From Berkiella sp964496435 (GTDB lineage: Bacteria > Pseudomonadota > Gammaproteobacteria > Berkiellales > Berkiellaceae), in assembly GCA_964496435.1 (NCBI GenBank), contig CAZBZP010000006.1, positions 1 through 64,000 on the forward strand: 64,000 nucleotides of DNA, in the 5' to 3' direction. Made by a program: the position numbers and the translations under genes. The notes under the pieces are model-generated. The model did no database searches. It was given only the letters and a program-made list of their open reading frames with translations, and was not told the DNA's origin. This document shows positions 18,035 through 25,808 of the stretch, in pieces. Within the stretch, counting starts at the first letter, position 1. Each line of letters begins with the position of its first letter.

Positions 18035-19126
18035 TTATGCTTCCAAGAAAAGCCCTGCATGCTGCCAAGCGAGCACACCACCACTTAAGTTCTTAACTTG
18101 GGTAATACCAAGTTCGTGCAAAAACTCTAAAGCAATTTGGCTACGGTAGCCTGAGTGGCAATAGACAACAATTGGCACATCACGGGGGATCTCAGCATGC
18201 CGTTGAGAGAGCTCATTCAAAGGGATCAAATGACCGCCAAGGTTAAAATGCTGATACTCATCAAGATTCCTTACGTCCAATAAAAAGAGGGGGGCTTTTT
18301 GCTCAAGCAGTTCATGTAAGGACTGAACTGAAATTTGCTGTAACTGCATCGAAAATCCTTGGGTCTTTGGCGTTAGCCAAAGACTAACAAAATTTTCCTG
18401 TTGAGTACATAAGGGGCAAGCGGGATTATGGCTTATTTTGAAGATATTTTGTAAAGACTGCAGCATATCCCAGGTAAACAGCTTCCCCAGCAAATGATGG
18501 GGTAAACCTAGGCTTAAGCGGATTATCTCAAAGGCTTGCATAATGCCAAAGGTGGCGCTCACCATGCCAAGCACACCAAATGAGGCACAATTTGCGAGAG
18601 ATGTCTCCCTTAAGCTAGGAAAAACACAGCGTAAACATGGGCTAAATGGTGCCCAAAAGACAGCACACTGGCCAGTGAATCCCTGCACACTGGCCGTGAC
18701 AAGTGGTTTATGCAAAAAATGACAAGCATCATTTAATAATAATTTTGTTTGGATATTATCGCTTGCATCCACAATATAATCATATTCAGCAATAAGCGCT
18801 AAAGCATTTTGCGCATCAATAAATTCAGGGATAGCATTTAATGCAACTTGACTATTTAGTTGAGACAAATTGTGCTGTGCTACCTGGCTTTTAACTAAAC
18901 CAATATCCTTTTCAGCAAAAAGCACTTGTCTTTGCAAATTGCAAAGTGCAACTTTATCCCCGTCACAGATCCCAATGCGACCAATGCCTGCCGCCACCAA
19001 GTAAGGCAAAGCCCCACAGCCCAAACCGCCTGCCCCAACACATAAAACAGAGATCTTCGCTAAACGTTGTTGTCCTTCTTGACCTATTTCTGGTAACCGC
19101 ATTTGTGGGGCATAACGTTCATACAT
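18035..19126 (-). CDS. thiF: ThiF/MoeB-type adenylyltransferase with C-terminal rhodanese domain
   Basis: E1-like enzyme that adenylates the C-terminal GG of ThiS and, with its rhodanese domain, may load sulfur. YERYAPQMRLPEIGQEGQ starts the family; the nucleotide loop GAGGLGC is near residue 31 and DxxDN-type residues at VDASDNIQTK near 118. Zinc-type cysteines occur as CLRC and CPLC. The rhodanese domain (about 265-363) has the active-site loop CHSGYRS. It ends the thiamine operon and overlaps thiDE by eight bases. A role in molybdopterin synthesis (MoeB) is possible, but position favours thiamine. Confidence 0.9.
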   Translation of the reverse strand: MYERYAPQMRLPEIGQEGQQRLAKISVLCVGAGGLGCGALPYLVAAGIGRIGICDGDKVALCNLQRQVLFAEKDIGLVKSQVAQHNLSQLNSQVALNAIPEFIDAQNALALIAEYDYIVDASDNIQTKLLLNDACHFLHKPLVTASVQGFTGQCAVFWAPFSPCLRCVFPSLRETSLANCASFGVLGMVSATFGIMQAFEIIRLSLGLPHHLLGKLFTWDMLQSLQNIFKISHNPACPLCTQQENFVSLWLTPKTQGFSMQLQQISVQSLHELLEQKAPLFLLDVRNLDEYQHFNLGGHLIPLNELSQRHAEIPRDVPIVVYCHSGYRSQIALEFLHELGITQVKNLSGGVLAWQHAGLFLEA

Positions 19127-20582
19127 AAGGTAAAGCCTGTTTCATTTTAAAGGTAAACTGCTGACAAGCATGCGCAGGATCAGCGGCTTTTGTAATCGCG
19201 GATACAACACTGATGCCCTCTACGCCACAATCGATTGCCGCTTGCACGTTCGATAAATTCAAACCACCAATTGCGACCAGTTGCAATGAAACTATATTTC
19301 GCCATATTTTTAAACGCTCAATCCCTTGCGGTGAAAAATGCATCGCTTTGGTTTTCGTGGCGTGAATAGGGCCAAAGGCAATATAGGAGGGTTTATAGGC
19401 CAGTGCGCGGGCAAGCTCTGCATAGCTATGTGTACTAATCCCTAAACGAATACCACTTGCAACTAAGGCATCCCTATCAATGTGGTTGAGATCCTCTTGC
19501 CCCAAATGCAGGCCATAGGCTTTATATTTTAAAGCCAATTCCCAATAATCATTGATAAACAATTGAAAGGATGCATGCTTTGTATCTTCGATGGCTTGTT
19601 TAATCTGGGCCTGGCAATCATCTATTGTTTTGTTTTTTAAACGCAACTGCAGAGAATCGATTTTCCATTTTAGGGTCTTTTCTATCATCCTTTGATCATC
19701 AATAATGGGATATAAACCTATTTTACCTTGGCAAGGGGCAAATGATCTTAGCTCATGGGTAGTTAAGGGTGACTCACTTAACCAAGGCATATTGGGAGGC
19801 TGCATGTACCTATCATTAAGCTTTGCAAAAAGAACATCATGATAGTAAAGATTGGATTGCAAACTTTGGTTAAGCACCATTTTTGCTTGCACCAATGCCT
19901 CTTCGATAGGCTCATCTTTGGCAAGAAAAGCTGCTAAACTTGTACTAAAAACACAACCCGTGCCATGTGTTTTAGCACAATCAATTCTGGGCGTACTTAA
20001 CCAAAAATGTGCCTTGCCGTTCGTCCAATAATCTTGTGCTAATTTCCCGCTTAAATGCCCTCCCTTTAATACAACCTGCTTAACCCCTAATGCCAAGAGC
20101 GCATTCGCAACGAGCGGAACATCCTCTGGATTTTCTATCTTTTTCCCCGTTAGCATTTGCGCTTCAAATAAATTCGGAGTTATCACCGTGATGCGCTTAA
20201 GCCATTTATCTTTGAGTACAGATAAAGTATCTGGCGACATTAATAGCTTAGAACTTGATGAAACCATCACCGGATCATAAACCACGATGCCCTTGAAAGA
20301 ACGCAGGCATTGCATTAAAACTTCAACACATTCAGCATTAGGTATTAATCCCATTTTTATCACTTTGGGCCAACCACATGAGAGTAATGCGCTGAATTGT
20401 TCTTCAATATAGGTGGCTGATAAAGGCTCACAGTGTGTAACACTTGTGCCGTTTTGCGCTGTGATTGCAGTTATAATGGTTTGAGCATGAATGTTGAGTT
20501 TAGTAAAAACATGGTTATCAGCCACGATGCCTGCACCACCACTTGGATCAAATCCGCCAATTGACCAAACTTGTGCTGACAT
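19119..20582 (-). CDS. thiDE: Fused HMP-P kinase (ThiD) and thiamine-phosphate synthase (ThiE)
   Basis: One polypeptide for two thiamine steps. ThiD, residues about 1-260, begins SAQVWSIGGFDPSGGAGIVAD and carries KGGHLSG and THGTGCVFS. ThiE, about 280-487, shows LQLRLKNK (pyrophosphate-binding), GLHLGQEDL, LGISTHSYAE and IAFGPIHATKTK. The start is the ATG overlapping the thiG stop (TGATG); a longer frame to 20609 is unlikely. About 487 residues, twice the single-domain size. ThiD-ThiE fusions are known in other bacteria and in plants. Confidence 0.94.
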   Translation of the reverse strand: MSAQVWSIGGFDPSGGAGIVADNHVFTKLNIHAQTIITAITAQNGTSVTHCEPLSATYIEEQFSALLSCGWPKVIKMGLIPNAECVEVLMQCLRSFKGIVVYDPVMVSSSSKLLMSPDTLSVLKDKWLKRITVITPNLFEAQMLTGKKIENPEDVPLVANALLALGVKQVVLKGGHLSGKLAQDYWTNGKAHFWLSTPRIDCAKTHGTGCVFSTSLAAFLAKDEPIEEALVQAKMVLNQSLQSNLYYHDVLFAKLNDRYMQPPNMPWLSESPLTTHELRSFAPCQGKIGLYPIIDDQRMIEKTLKWKIDSLQLRLKNKTIDDCQAQIKQAIEDTKHASFQLFINDYWELALKYKAYGLHLGQEDLNHIDRDALVASGIRLGISTHSYAELARALAYKPSYIAFGPIHATKTKAMHFSPQGIERLKIWRNIVSLQLVAIGGLNLSNVQAAIDCGVEGISVVSAITKAADPAHACQQFTFKMKQALPYV

Positions 20583-21358
20583 CAGTTTGCCCCACCCAAG
20601 GTTAAGCAAGGTGCCGTGCTGGGTACAGCAAGCGCTTGTTCAGGCATTACACCTGCTTCATAAGCCAAGCGACCACTTTGCACACCCAGTTGAAATGCCT
20701 TTGCCATCTCAACAGGTTTAAGTGCATTGGCGATTGCACTGTTGACGAGTACGCCATCATAACCCAACAACATAGCTTGCATAGCATGGATTGGACTGCC
20801 AATACCTGCGTCAATTATCAAGGTAGCATCAGGCAGGCGCTCTCGGATATGACTTAAGTGATAAGTGTTTAATAATCCCTTACCCGTGCCAATAGGCGCA
20901 CCCCAAGGCATCAAGATGTCACAACCTGTCTGATATAAACGTTGGCATAGCAAAACATCATCCGTGCAAAAAGGGAATACGCAAAATCCAAGCGCAATTA
21001 ATTGCTCTGTTGCTTTGATAAGTTCGAAGCCATCGGGTTGCAACAACGCCTCATCACCGATTACTTCTAGCTTTATCCAATTCGTTGCAAAAACCTCTTG
21101 CGCCAGTTGGGCAACATAAACAGCTTCTTTTGCTGTGTAACAACCTGCGGTATTGGGCAACACGCTACAACCCAGTGCTCCAATCGCCTCCCAAAAGCTT
21201 ATGCTTGAACGCTCATTCGCATTTTCTCTTTTAAGCGAAACAGTAATCACTTCAATTTGTGCAGCTTTAATTGCAGCACATAATATTTCTAAGGAAGGGT
21301 AATTAGCCGTTCCCATGATAAATCTTGACTCAAATGTTTTATTTGCTAAATGCCACAT
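20582..21358 (-). CDS. thiG: Thiazole synthase
   Basis: Makes the thiazole phosphate from deoxyxylulose phosphate, dehydroglycine and ThiS-thiocarboxylate. FESRFIMGTANYPSLE starts the TIM barrel; the Schiff-base lysine region NWIKLEVIGDE lies near residue 95, with phosphate loops IDAGIGSPIHAMQAM and GVLVNSAIANA toward the end. Length is 258 residues against 256 in E. coli. It begins immediately after the thiS stop codon and overlaps thiDE by three bases. Confidence 0.96.
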   Translation of the reverse strand: MWHLANKTFESRFIMGTANYPSLEILCAAIKAAQIEVITVSLKRENANERSSISFWEAIGALGCSVLPNTAGCYTAKEAVYVAQLAQEVFATNWIKLEVIGDEALLQPDGFELIKATEQLIALGFCVFPFCTDDVLLCQRLYQTGCDILMPWGAPIGTGKGLLNTYHLSHIRERLPDATLIIDAGIGSPIHAMQAMLLGYDGVLVNSAIANALKPVEMAKAFQLGVQSGRLAYEAGVMPEQALAVPSTAPCLTLGGAN

Positions 21359-21562
21359 TTACCCTCCTTGCATAGGTATAATAATGTCAATAATCATGTT
21401 CTGCGCTAAGACTGTTTGCTCAAAGTAGGCTTTGGGCACAAGCACACCATTGATGGCAACGGCAAAGACCGTTTCTTTGACACCATACGCCTTGATTGCT
21501 TGTGCCAGTGTACTTTGCTCAGAAAATGTATAGGGTTTATTGTTAATTTTTATTGCCATCAT
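21359..21562 (-). CDS. thiS: Sulfur carrier protein ThiS
   Basis: Ubiquitin-fold carrier whose C-terminal glycines are adenylated and thiocarboxylated. The 67-residue protein starts IKINNKPYTF and ends PMQGG, the required GG tail. The start codon overlaps the thiO stop (ATGA). It directly precedes thiG as in most thiamine operons. Confidence 0.95.
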   Translation of the reverse strand: MMAIKINNKPYTFSEQSTLAQAIKAYGVKETVFAVAINGVLVPKAYFEQTVLAQNMIIDIIIPMQGG

Positions 21563-22575
21563 AAAACACCAAAATGAGTTGAAGCAGCCATTCTTGTTAA
21601 CAGCGGCGCAAAAAGAAAGCCATGCCTGAACATGCCATTAAGAGAAATAACGCCATCATTGTCCTTAAACCTTGGCATATGAGAGGGGAAGGCAGGTCTT
21701 ATACCTACTTGCATGTTCACAATGGTCGCGGATAAAAATGCTGCACTTAAAAAACTCGCACCAGATAGGAGCTCAAGCATACTTTGCACCTGAATTGACT
21801 CTGTATTTTCACTTTCAACCATTGTCGCGCCAATAACATAATGACTATTAGCACGCGGCACCACATAACAAGACACTTTAGGATGAAGCAAACGCAAGGT
21901 ATGTTTGATTTTAAGGTGTGGCGCAAAACAGGTGATGATTTCTCCGCGAAGGCCTCGTAAATCTGGCTCCTCCTTTTTTGCGCCTAGGCCTCTACAATCG
22001 ATGACTTTATCAAATTGATAGTTTTTCTTATCAGAATTCACCCTCATCGCTGTGATTGATTTTACTTGCTCAAAGGTATGCCACTTCACTTTATGCTTTT
22101 CAAAATATGTATTAAAGGCATTGAACAATGCTCTAGGTTCCAACTGGGCCTCAGCTAAATGAATACCGATAAATCCCTTGAGTGCTGGTTCCAATAATTG
22201 CACTTCACTCATCGAAAGCAAAGGAAAATCCATATCAGGTTTTTTCAATTTCAGCTGATTAATAAAATGTGCTAATAAATTTTTATCTCTTTGGGCGCAA
22301 AGCACCAAGGTGCCTGATTTATTAAAATAGGGCTTGCAGCCTAAACTGCTTATAATAAATGGCCAATAGCGGAGTGCTTCTAAACCCATTTCATGAAAGG
22401 CAAGCGGCATATTCGCTAACTCTGCATAAGGGCTTAACATGCCAGCAGCCATGCTACTACAGGCATCTTCTGATGCCTTGCTACCCTTACTAAAAAGATG
22501 CACCTCATAATGTTGGCATAAATGCCAAGCCATTAATCTGCCGACAATACCTGCGCCCACAATAGCAACTTTCAT
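21559..22575 (-). CDS. thiO: Glycine oxidase ThiO
   Basis: FAD-dependent oxidase supplying dehydroglycine to ThiG with oxygen, in place of the radical enzyme ThiH. The Rossmann motif VAIVGAGIVGRLMAW is at residues 3-17 of the chosen start and SSMAAGMLSPYAE at about 42. A C-terminal GMFRHGFLFAPLLTRM segment is typical. The ATG at 22575 lies one base after the thiC stop; an in-frame extension to 22653 runs inside thiC and is not family-like. Length is 338 residues. Confidence 0.92.
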   Translation of the reverse strand: MKVAIVGAGIVGRLMAWHLCQHYEVHLFSKGSKASEDACSSMAAGMLSPYAELANMPLAFHEMGLEALRYWPFIISSLGCKPYFNKSGTLVLCAQRDKNLLAHFINQLKLKKPDMDFPLLSMSEVQLLEPALKGFIGIHLAEAQLEPRALFNAFNTYFEKHKVKWHTFEQVKSITAMRVNSDKKNYQFDKVIDCRGLGAKKEEPDLRGLRGEIITCFAPHLKIKHTLRLLHPKVSCYVVPRANSHYVIGATMVESENTESIQVQSMLELLSGASFLSAAFLSATIVNMQVGIRPAFPSHMPRFKDNDGVISLNGMFRHGFLFAPLLTRMAASTHFGVL

Positions 22576-22576
22576 G

Positions 22577-24097
22577 TTAAGCCATCGCTTTGATTTGATG
22601 CATGATACGCATTGAACAAAATTTCGGACCACACATGGCGCAAAAAGGTGCATGTTTGGCGCTGGGTTTCTCTAAGGTTTCATCATGAAAACTTCTGGCC
22701 GTTTGTGGATCTAAGCTCAAACGAAATTGATCTTCCCAACGAAATTCAAAGCGCGCTTTTGATAGTGCATCATCCCATTTTTTGGCATCAACATGCCCTT
22801 TAGCGACATCAGCTGCATGCGCGGCAATTTTATAAGCGATTAAGCCTGCTTTAACATCTTCTTTTAAAGGTAAGCCTAAATGTTCTTTTGGTGTGACATA
22901 ACAAAGCACCGCTGTGCCCAAGGCACCCATCTGCGTTGCACCGATACAGGACGTAATATGATCATAACCTGGGGCAATATCGGTGACTAGGGGACCAAGC
23001 GTATAGAAGGGTGCCTCATGACAAATTTGTTGCTGTAGATGAACATTTTCTGCAATCAAATGAAAAGGTACATGTCCCGGGCCTTCAATCATCACCTGCA
23101 CATCTTGTTGCCATGCATCCAGTGTTAATTCACCAAGCACCTTTAGTTCTGCAAATTGTGACTTATCATTGGCATCATGAATGCTGCCAGGCCGCAGGCC
23201 ATCGCCCAAAGAGAAGCTGACATCATAATATTGCATAATATCGCAGATATCTTTGAAGTGGGTATAAAGAAAGTTTTGCTTTTTGTGGTGTAAACACCAC
23301 TTTGCCATAATGGCCCCGCCTCTTGATACCACGCCTGTTAAACGCGACGCCGCGCTTGCAATAAATTCTTTTAGCACGCCGGCATGAATTGTAAAAAAAT
23401 CAACGCCTTGTTCTGCTTGTTCTATCAAAACTTCTCTCATGACTTCCCATGATAAATCTTCAACACGGCCTTCTACCTTTTCAAGCGCTTGATAAAGCGG
23501 AACCGTGCCAATCGGCACAGGGCTATGTCGAATAATGTTTTCGCGGATTTTGCTTATTTCTTTACCTGTGGAGAGATCCATCACCATGTCCGCGCCCCAT
23601 CGAATGGACCACAATAATTTTTCAACTTCATCATCAATAGTGGAATGGATAGCAGAATTGCCAATATTGGCATTTATTTTTACTAAAAATTTTTTGCCCA
23701 CAATCATTGGTTCTAATTCAACATGATGATGATTAGCGGGTATAATTGCTCTTCCTTTTGCGATTTCTTCGCACACTATTAAAGGACTGATATTTTCTCT
23801 TAAGGCAACAAATTCCATCTCGGGTGTTATCTCGCCACGTTTGGCGTAGGTCATTTGTGTTTTGCGATATTCTCTTGCCTCAAAGGGATATTGATTTCGC
23901 AGTGGTTTGGCAGCATGCACATCGGTATACCAGCCTGTTGTGTCATAACGAAGCAACGATTCGCTATTCGACAAAGTGATATTTTGCATCCCCACTTTTA
24001 AATCAGGATACTTTGATGAGCCAGAAATATAGATTTTGTGTGAAGATTCTGCAGCCATATCTGCAAAAATTTGAGCATAGGAAGCCGTAGCGTTCAT
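22577..24097 (-). CDS. thiC: Phosphomethylpyrimidine synthase ThiC
   Basis: Radical-SAM enzyme converting aminoimidazole ribotide to HMP-phosphate. The C-terminal cluster motif CAMCGPKFC (CX2CX4C) is at about residue 488. Family blocks KRGEITPEMEFVALREN, KINANIGNSA, HAGVLKEF and SFSLGDGLRPGSIHDA are visible. It has 506 residues against 631 in E. coli; the linker between YDTTGWYTD and the KRGEITPEME block is much shorter. It is the first gene of the operon, with AAGGAT before the ATG and a TPP riboswitch upstream. Confidence 0.96.
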   Translation of the reverse strand: MNATASYAQIFADMAAESSHKIYISGSSKYPDLKVGMQNITLSNSESLLRYDTTGWYTDVHAAKPLRNQYPFEAREYRKTQMTYAKRGEITPEMEFVALRENISPLIVCEEIAKGRAIIPANHHHVELEPMIVGKKFLVKINANIGNSAIHSTIDDEVEKLLWSIRWGADMVMDLSTGKEISKIRENIIRHSPVPIGTVPLYQALEKVEGRVEDLSWEVMREVLIEQAEQGVDFFTIHAGVLKEFIASAASRLTGVVSRGGAIMAKWCLHHKKQNFLYTHFKDICDIMQYYDVSFSLGDGLRPGSIHDANDKSQFAELKVLGELTLDAWQQDVQVMIEGPGHVPFHLIAENVHLQQQICHEAPFYTLGPLVTDIAPGYDHITSCIGATQMGALGTAVLCYVTPKEHLGLPLKEDVKAGLIAYKIAAHAADVAKGHVDAKKWDDALSKARFEFRWEDQFRLSLDPQTARSFHDETLEKPSAKHAPFCAMCGPKFCSMRIMHQIKAMA

Positions 24098-24202
24098 TCG
24101 CTTATCCTTTTAAATAAATAATAAAAGATATGCCAAAATCAGCTATGATTTATGTTGTGTTAAATAATATAGATAGACGTGTGCAGTGAAGCATATGTCT
24201 CA

Positions 24203-24294
24203 TTCCCTCCGCAGATATTAATCAGTGCAGGTTCAACGGGTTCAGTGATTGCTTCAAAGAAGCTACACCATCTCAGCTTTAAGCACCCCGAGAG
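24203..24294 (-). promoter_or_regulatory. TPP riboswitch
   Basis: Reading the minus strand, the leader of thiC shows the thi-box: GGGGTGC, then GCTGAGATGG, ACCCGTTGAACCTG and the closing GCGGAGGGA. These are the conserved parts of P1, J2-3, P3a/J2-4 and P5 of the TPP aptamer. It ends about 105 bases before the thiC ATG, leaving room for an expression platform. Binding of thiamine pyrophosphate should lower expression of the thi operon; which mechanism (termination or translation) I cannot tell. Confidence 0.92.
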
Positions 24295-24300
24295 TTGCTG

Positions 24301-24331
24301 TATAATAGCGAGATAAACCTAATTTTGTAAA
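24301..24331 (-). promoter_or_regulatory. Promoter of thi operon, sharing its -10 with the divergent HAD gene
   Basis: On the minus strand TTTACA (24326-24331) and TATTAT (24302-24307) are separated by 18 bases, placing a start near 24295 at the riboswitch 5' end. On the plus strand the same bases read TATAAT (24301-24306), a perfect -10 for the HAD gene whose ATG is at 24339. The -35 for that direction, TTTAAG at 24278-24283, is weak and lies in riboswitch DNA. Confidence 0.6.
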
Positions 24332-24338
24332 GAGCCTT

Positions 24339-25004
24339 ATGGATTTAATTATTTTTGATATTGATGGCACCTTGATTCATTCGCATGAAGATGAAGTCAC
24401 TTGTTTCATTAAAGCTTTTTCGCAGGTGATGGGTGAATCTGAGATTGATACCGATTTGACCTCTTATGAACATGTCACTGACACAGGCATCGCTATAGAG
24501 TGCATCAAAAGACAATTTCAGCGACAAGCCAGTAGCACTGAATTGAAGGCCATCGAAGAACAATTTCTTATTTTATTCAATCAATGTTTAACACTAAATC
24601 CACCCAAAACTATTCCCGGCAGCCATGAAATATTAACATCTCTCCTTAAGCAACGAGATGTTGGAGTTGCAATCGCAACGGGGTCCTATTACCGTTCTGC
24701 TTTACTTAAATTGAAACATGCTGATCTCATTTCTCATTTACCTCTAGCAAGTTGTGATGATCATTTTGCACGCATTGAAATAATGAAACAGGCAAAGCAA
24801 AAAGCGCATCAACATTATGATATAGATGAATTTCGCAGTATTACCTATGTGGGTGACGGGCCCTGGGATATCAAAGCCTCAAGAGAATTAGATTGGCATT
24901 TTATTGCCGTTGCCAGTAATTATAGCGTTAAAGAATTACAAGAGTGGGGCGCTATGCATATTATTCGAGATTATCTTCGATTTACACCATCAGAAGATAA
25001 TTAA
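24339..25004 (+). CDS. HAD-superfamily phosphatase
   Basis: Cytoplasmic haloacid-dehalogenase-type hydrolase. Motif I is IIFDIDGTLIH (nucleophile Asp at residue 6), motif II is AIATGSYYRSA (about 111), and motif IV is YVGDGPWDIKAS (about 170). A helical cap of the phosphoglycolate-phosphatase class lies between residues 15 and 85. Length is 221 residues. It is divergent from the thiamine operon and shares its -10 bases, so a link to thiamine phosphates is conceivable but unproven. Confidence 0.85.
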   Translation: MDLIIFDIDGTLIHSHEDEVTCFIKAFSQVMGESEIDTDLTSYEHVTDTGIAIECIKRQFQRQASSTELKAIEEQFLILFNQCLTLNPPKTIPGSHEILTSLLKQRDVGVAIATGSYYRSALLKLKHADLISHLPLASCDDHFARIEIMKQAKQKAHQHYDIDEFRSITYVGDGPWDIKASRELDWHFIAVASNYSVKELQEWGAMHIIRDYLRFTPSEDN

Positions 25005-25018
25005 TCAAATAAACTTTT

Positions 25019-25543
25019 CTATTTTTGTTTATCTTTTATATATTTAGCGATGATTTTCATATAATCTTTTTCATGCTTTTTGAGTATTTCACCACCAACC
25101 TGTTGACTCTTAATGGCCAAGGCCGCATTTGATTTTACAACCTTTTGACCAAGTGGGGTATTATAGAAATTAATAAGTGCCATCATTTCTTCAATGCTAA
25201 AATACTCTTGGTACATAGTTGCCAATTGTTGCATCATTTCATCGGAACTAAATTGCTCATAGAAAAATTGCTTAAGATCTGCACTCAAGTCTGGGCTTTC
25301 ATATTTTTCTAATTTAGGATCTTTTTTCATTTCCCTTATAATTTTATTCACAGTTATATCAGCAGTATTTTTCGCAAAGTCAGAAGCTTGCGCCCATTGG
25401 CGTATGAGCACAACATAATCCTTACTTGGCTTTTCTTCGTGCGAAGTAGGCGAAGCTTGTGCTAGGACACCGCTACTAACAGCAAGCAGGATGAGTAATG
25501 ACACCATTTTAGCATGCTGTTTAAATGCTGTAATAAATGACAT
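25019..25543 (-). CDS. Exported DUF2059 family protein
   Basis: Unknown function. With the start at 25543 the protein opens with a signal peptide (core MVSLLILLAVSSGVLA, cleavage near AQA). The rest is helical and has the DUF2059 pattern: SDEMMQQLATMYQEYFSIEE followed by MMALINFYNTPLGQKVVKSN, where a F/Y-x-T/S-P-x-G-x-K block is typical. An AAGGGAAA sequence precedes this ATG; a longer start at 25579 lacks one. It converges on the HAD gene with a 14-base gap. Confidence 0.8.
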   Translation of the reverse strand: MSFITAFKQHAKMVSLLILLAVSSGVLAQASPTSHEEKPSKDYVVLIRQWAQASDFAKNTADITVNKIIREMKKDPKLEKYESPDLSADLKQFFYEQFSSDEMMQQLATMYQEYFSIEEMMALINFYNTPLGQKVVKSNAALAIKSQQVGGEILKKHEKDYMKIIAKYIKDKQK

Positions 25544-25788
25544 GTTTTTGGTTTCCCTTGGATTAAAAGCATAAAACATTATAAAGAAAGGATAACAATC
25601 AAGATGAACGATTTCCTGCTTTCAGATATTTAGTGCTTAGCTGCACCCAATCCCGTTTCAATTAAGTTCCCTAAAAATCATGAATATTTTTTAAAAAATG
25701 GTACTGAGGTCTGATGGTTAAATCAGCAAATTTTAGATAAGGTTAAAAATGAGTTTACGAACAACCAAAAGGGTAGCCGGGAAGCCAT

Positions 25789-25794
25789 TATAAT
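25789..25794 (+). promoter_or_regulatory. -10 box before the 661-residue surface-type protein
   Basis: TATAAT 14 bases before the ATG at 25809 would place the transcript start only about 8 bases ahead of the start codon. The adjoining AAGGGTGT would then be the whole leader. No convincing -35 is seen. Confidence 0.4.
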
Positions 25795-25808
25795 ACGGCT
25801 AAGGGTGT

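Noticed and set aside
22576..22653. 26-codon upstream extension of thiO
   Set aside because: It overlaps the 3' end of thiC in another frame; the FAD-binding motif begins directly after the ATG at 22575.
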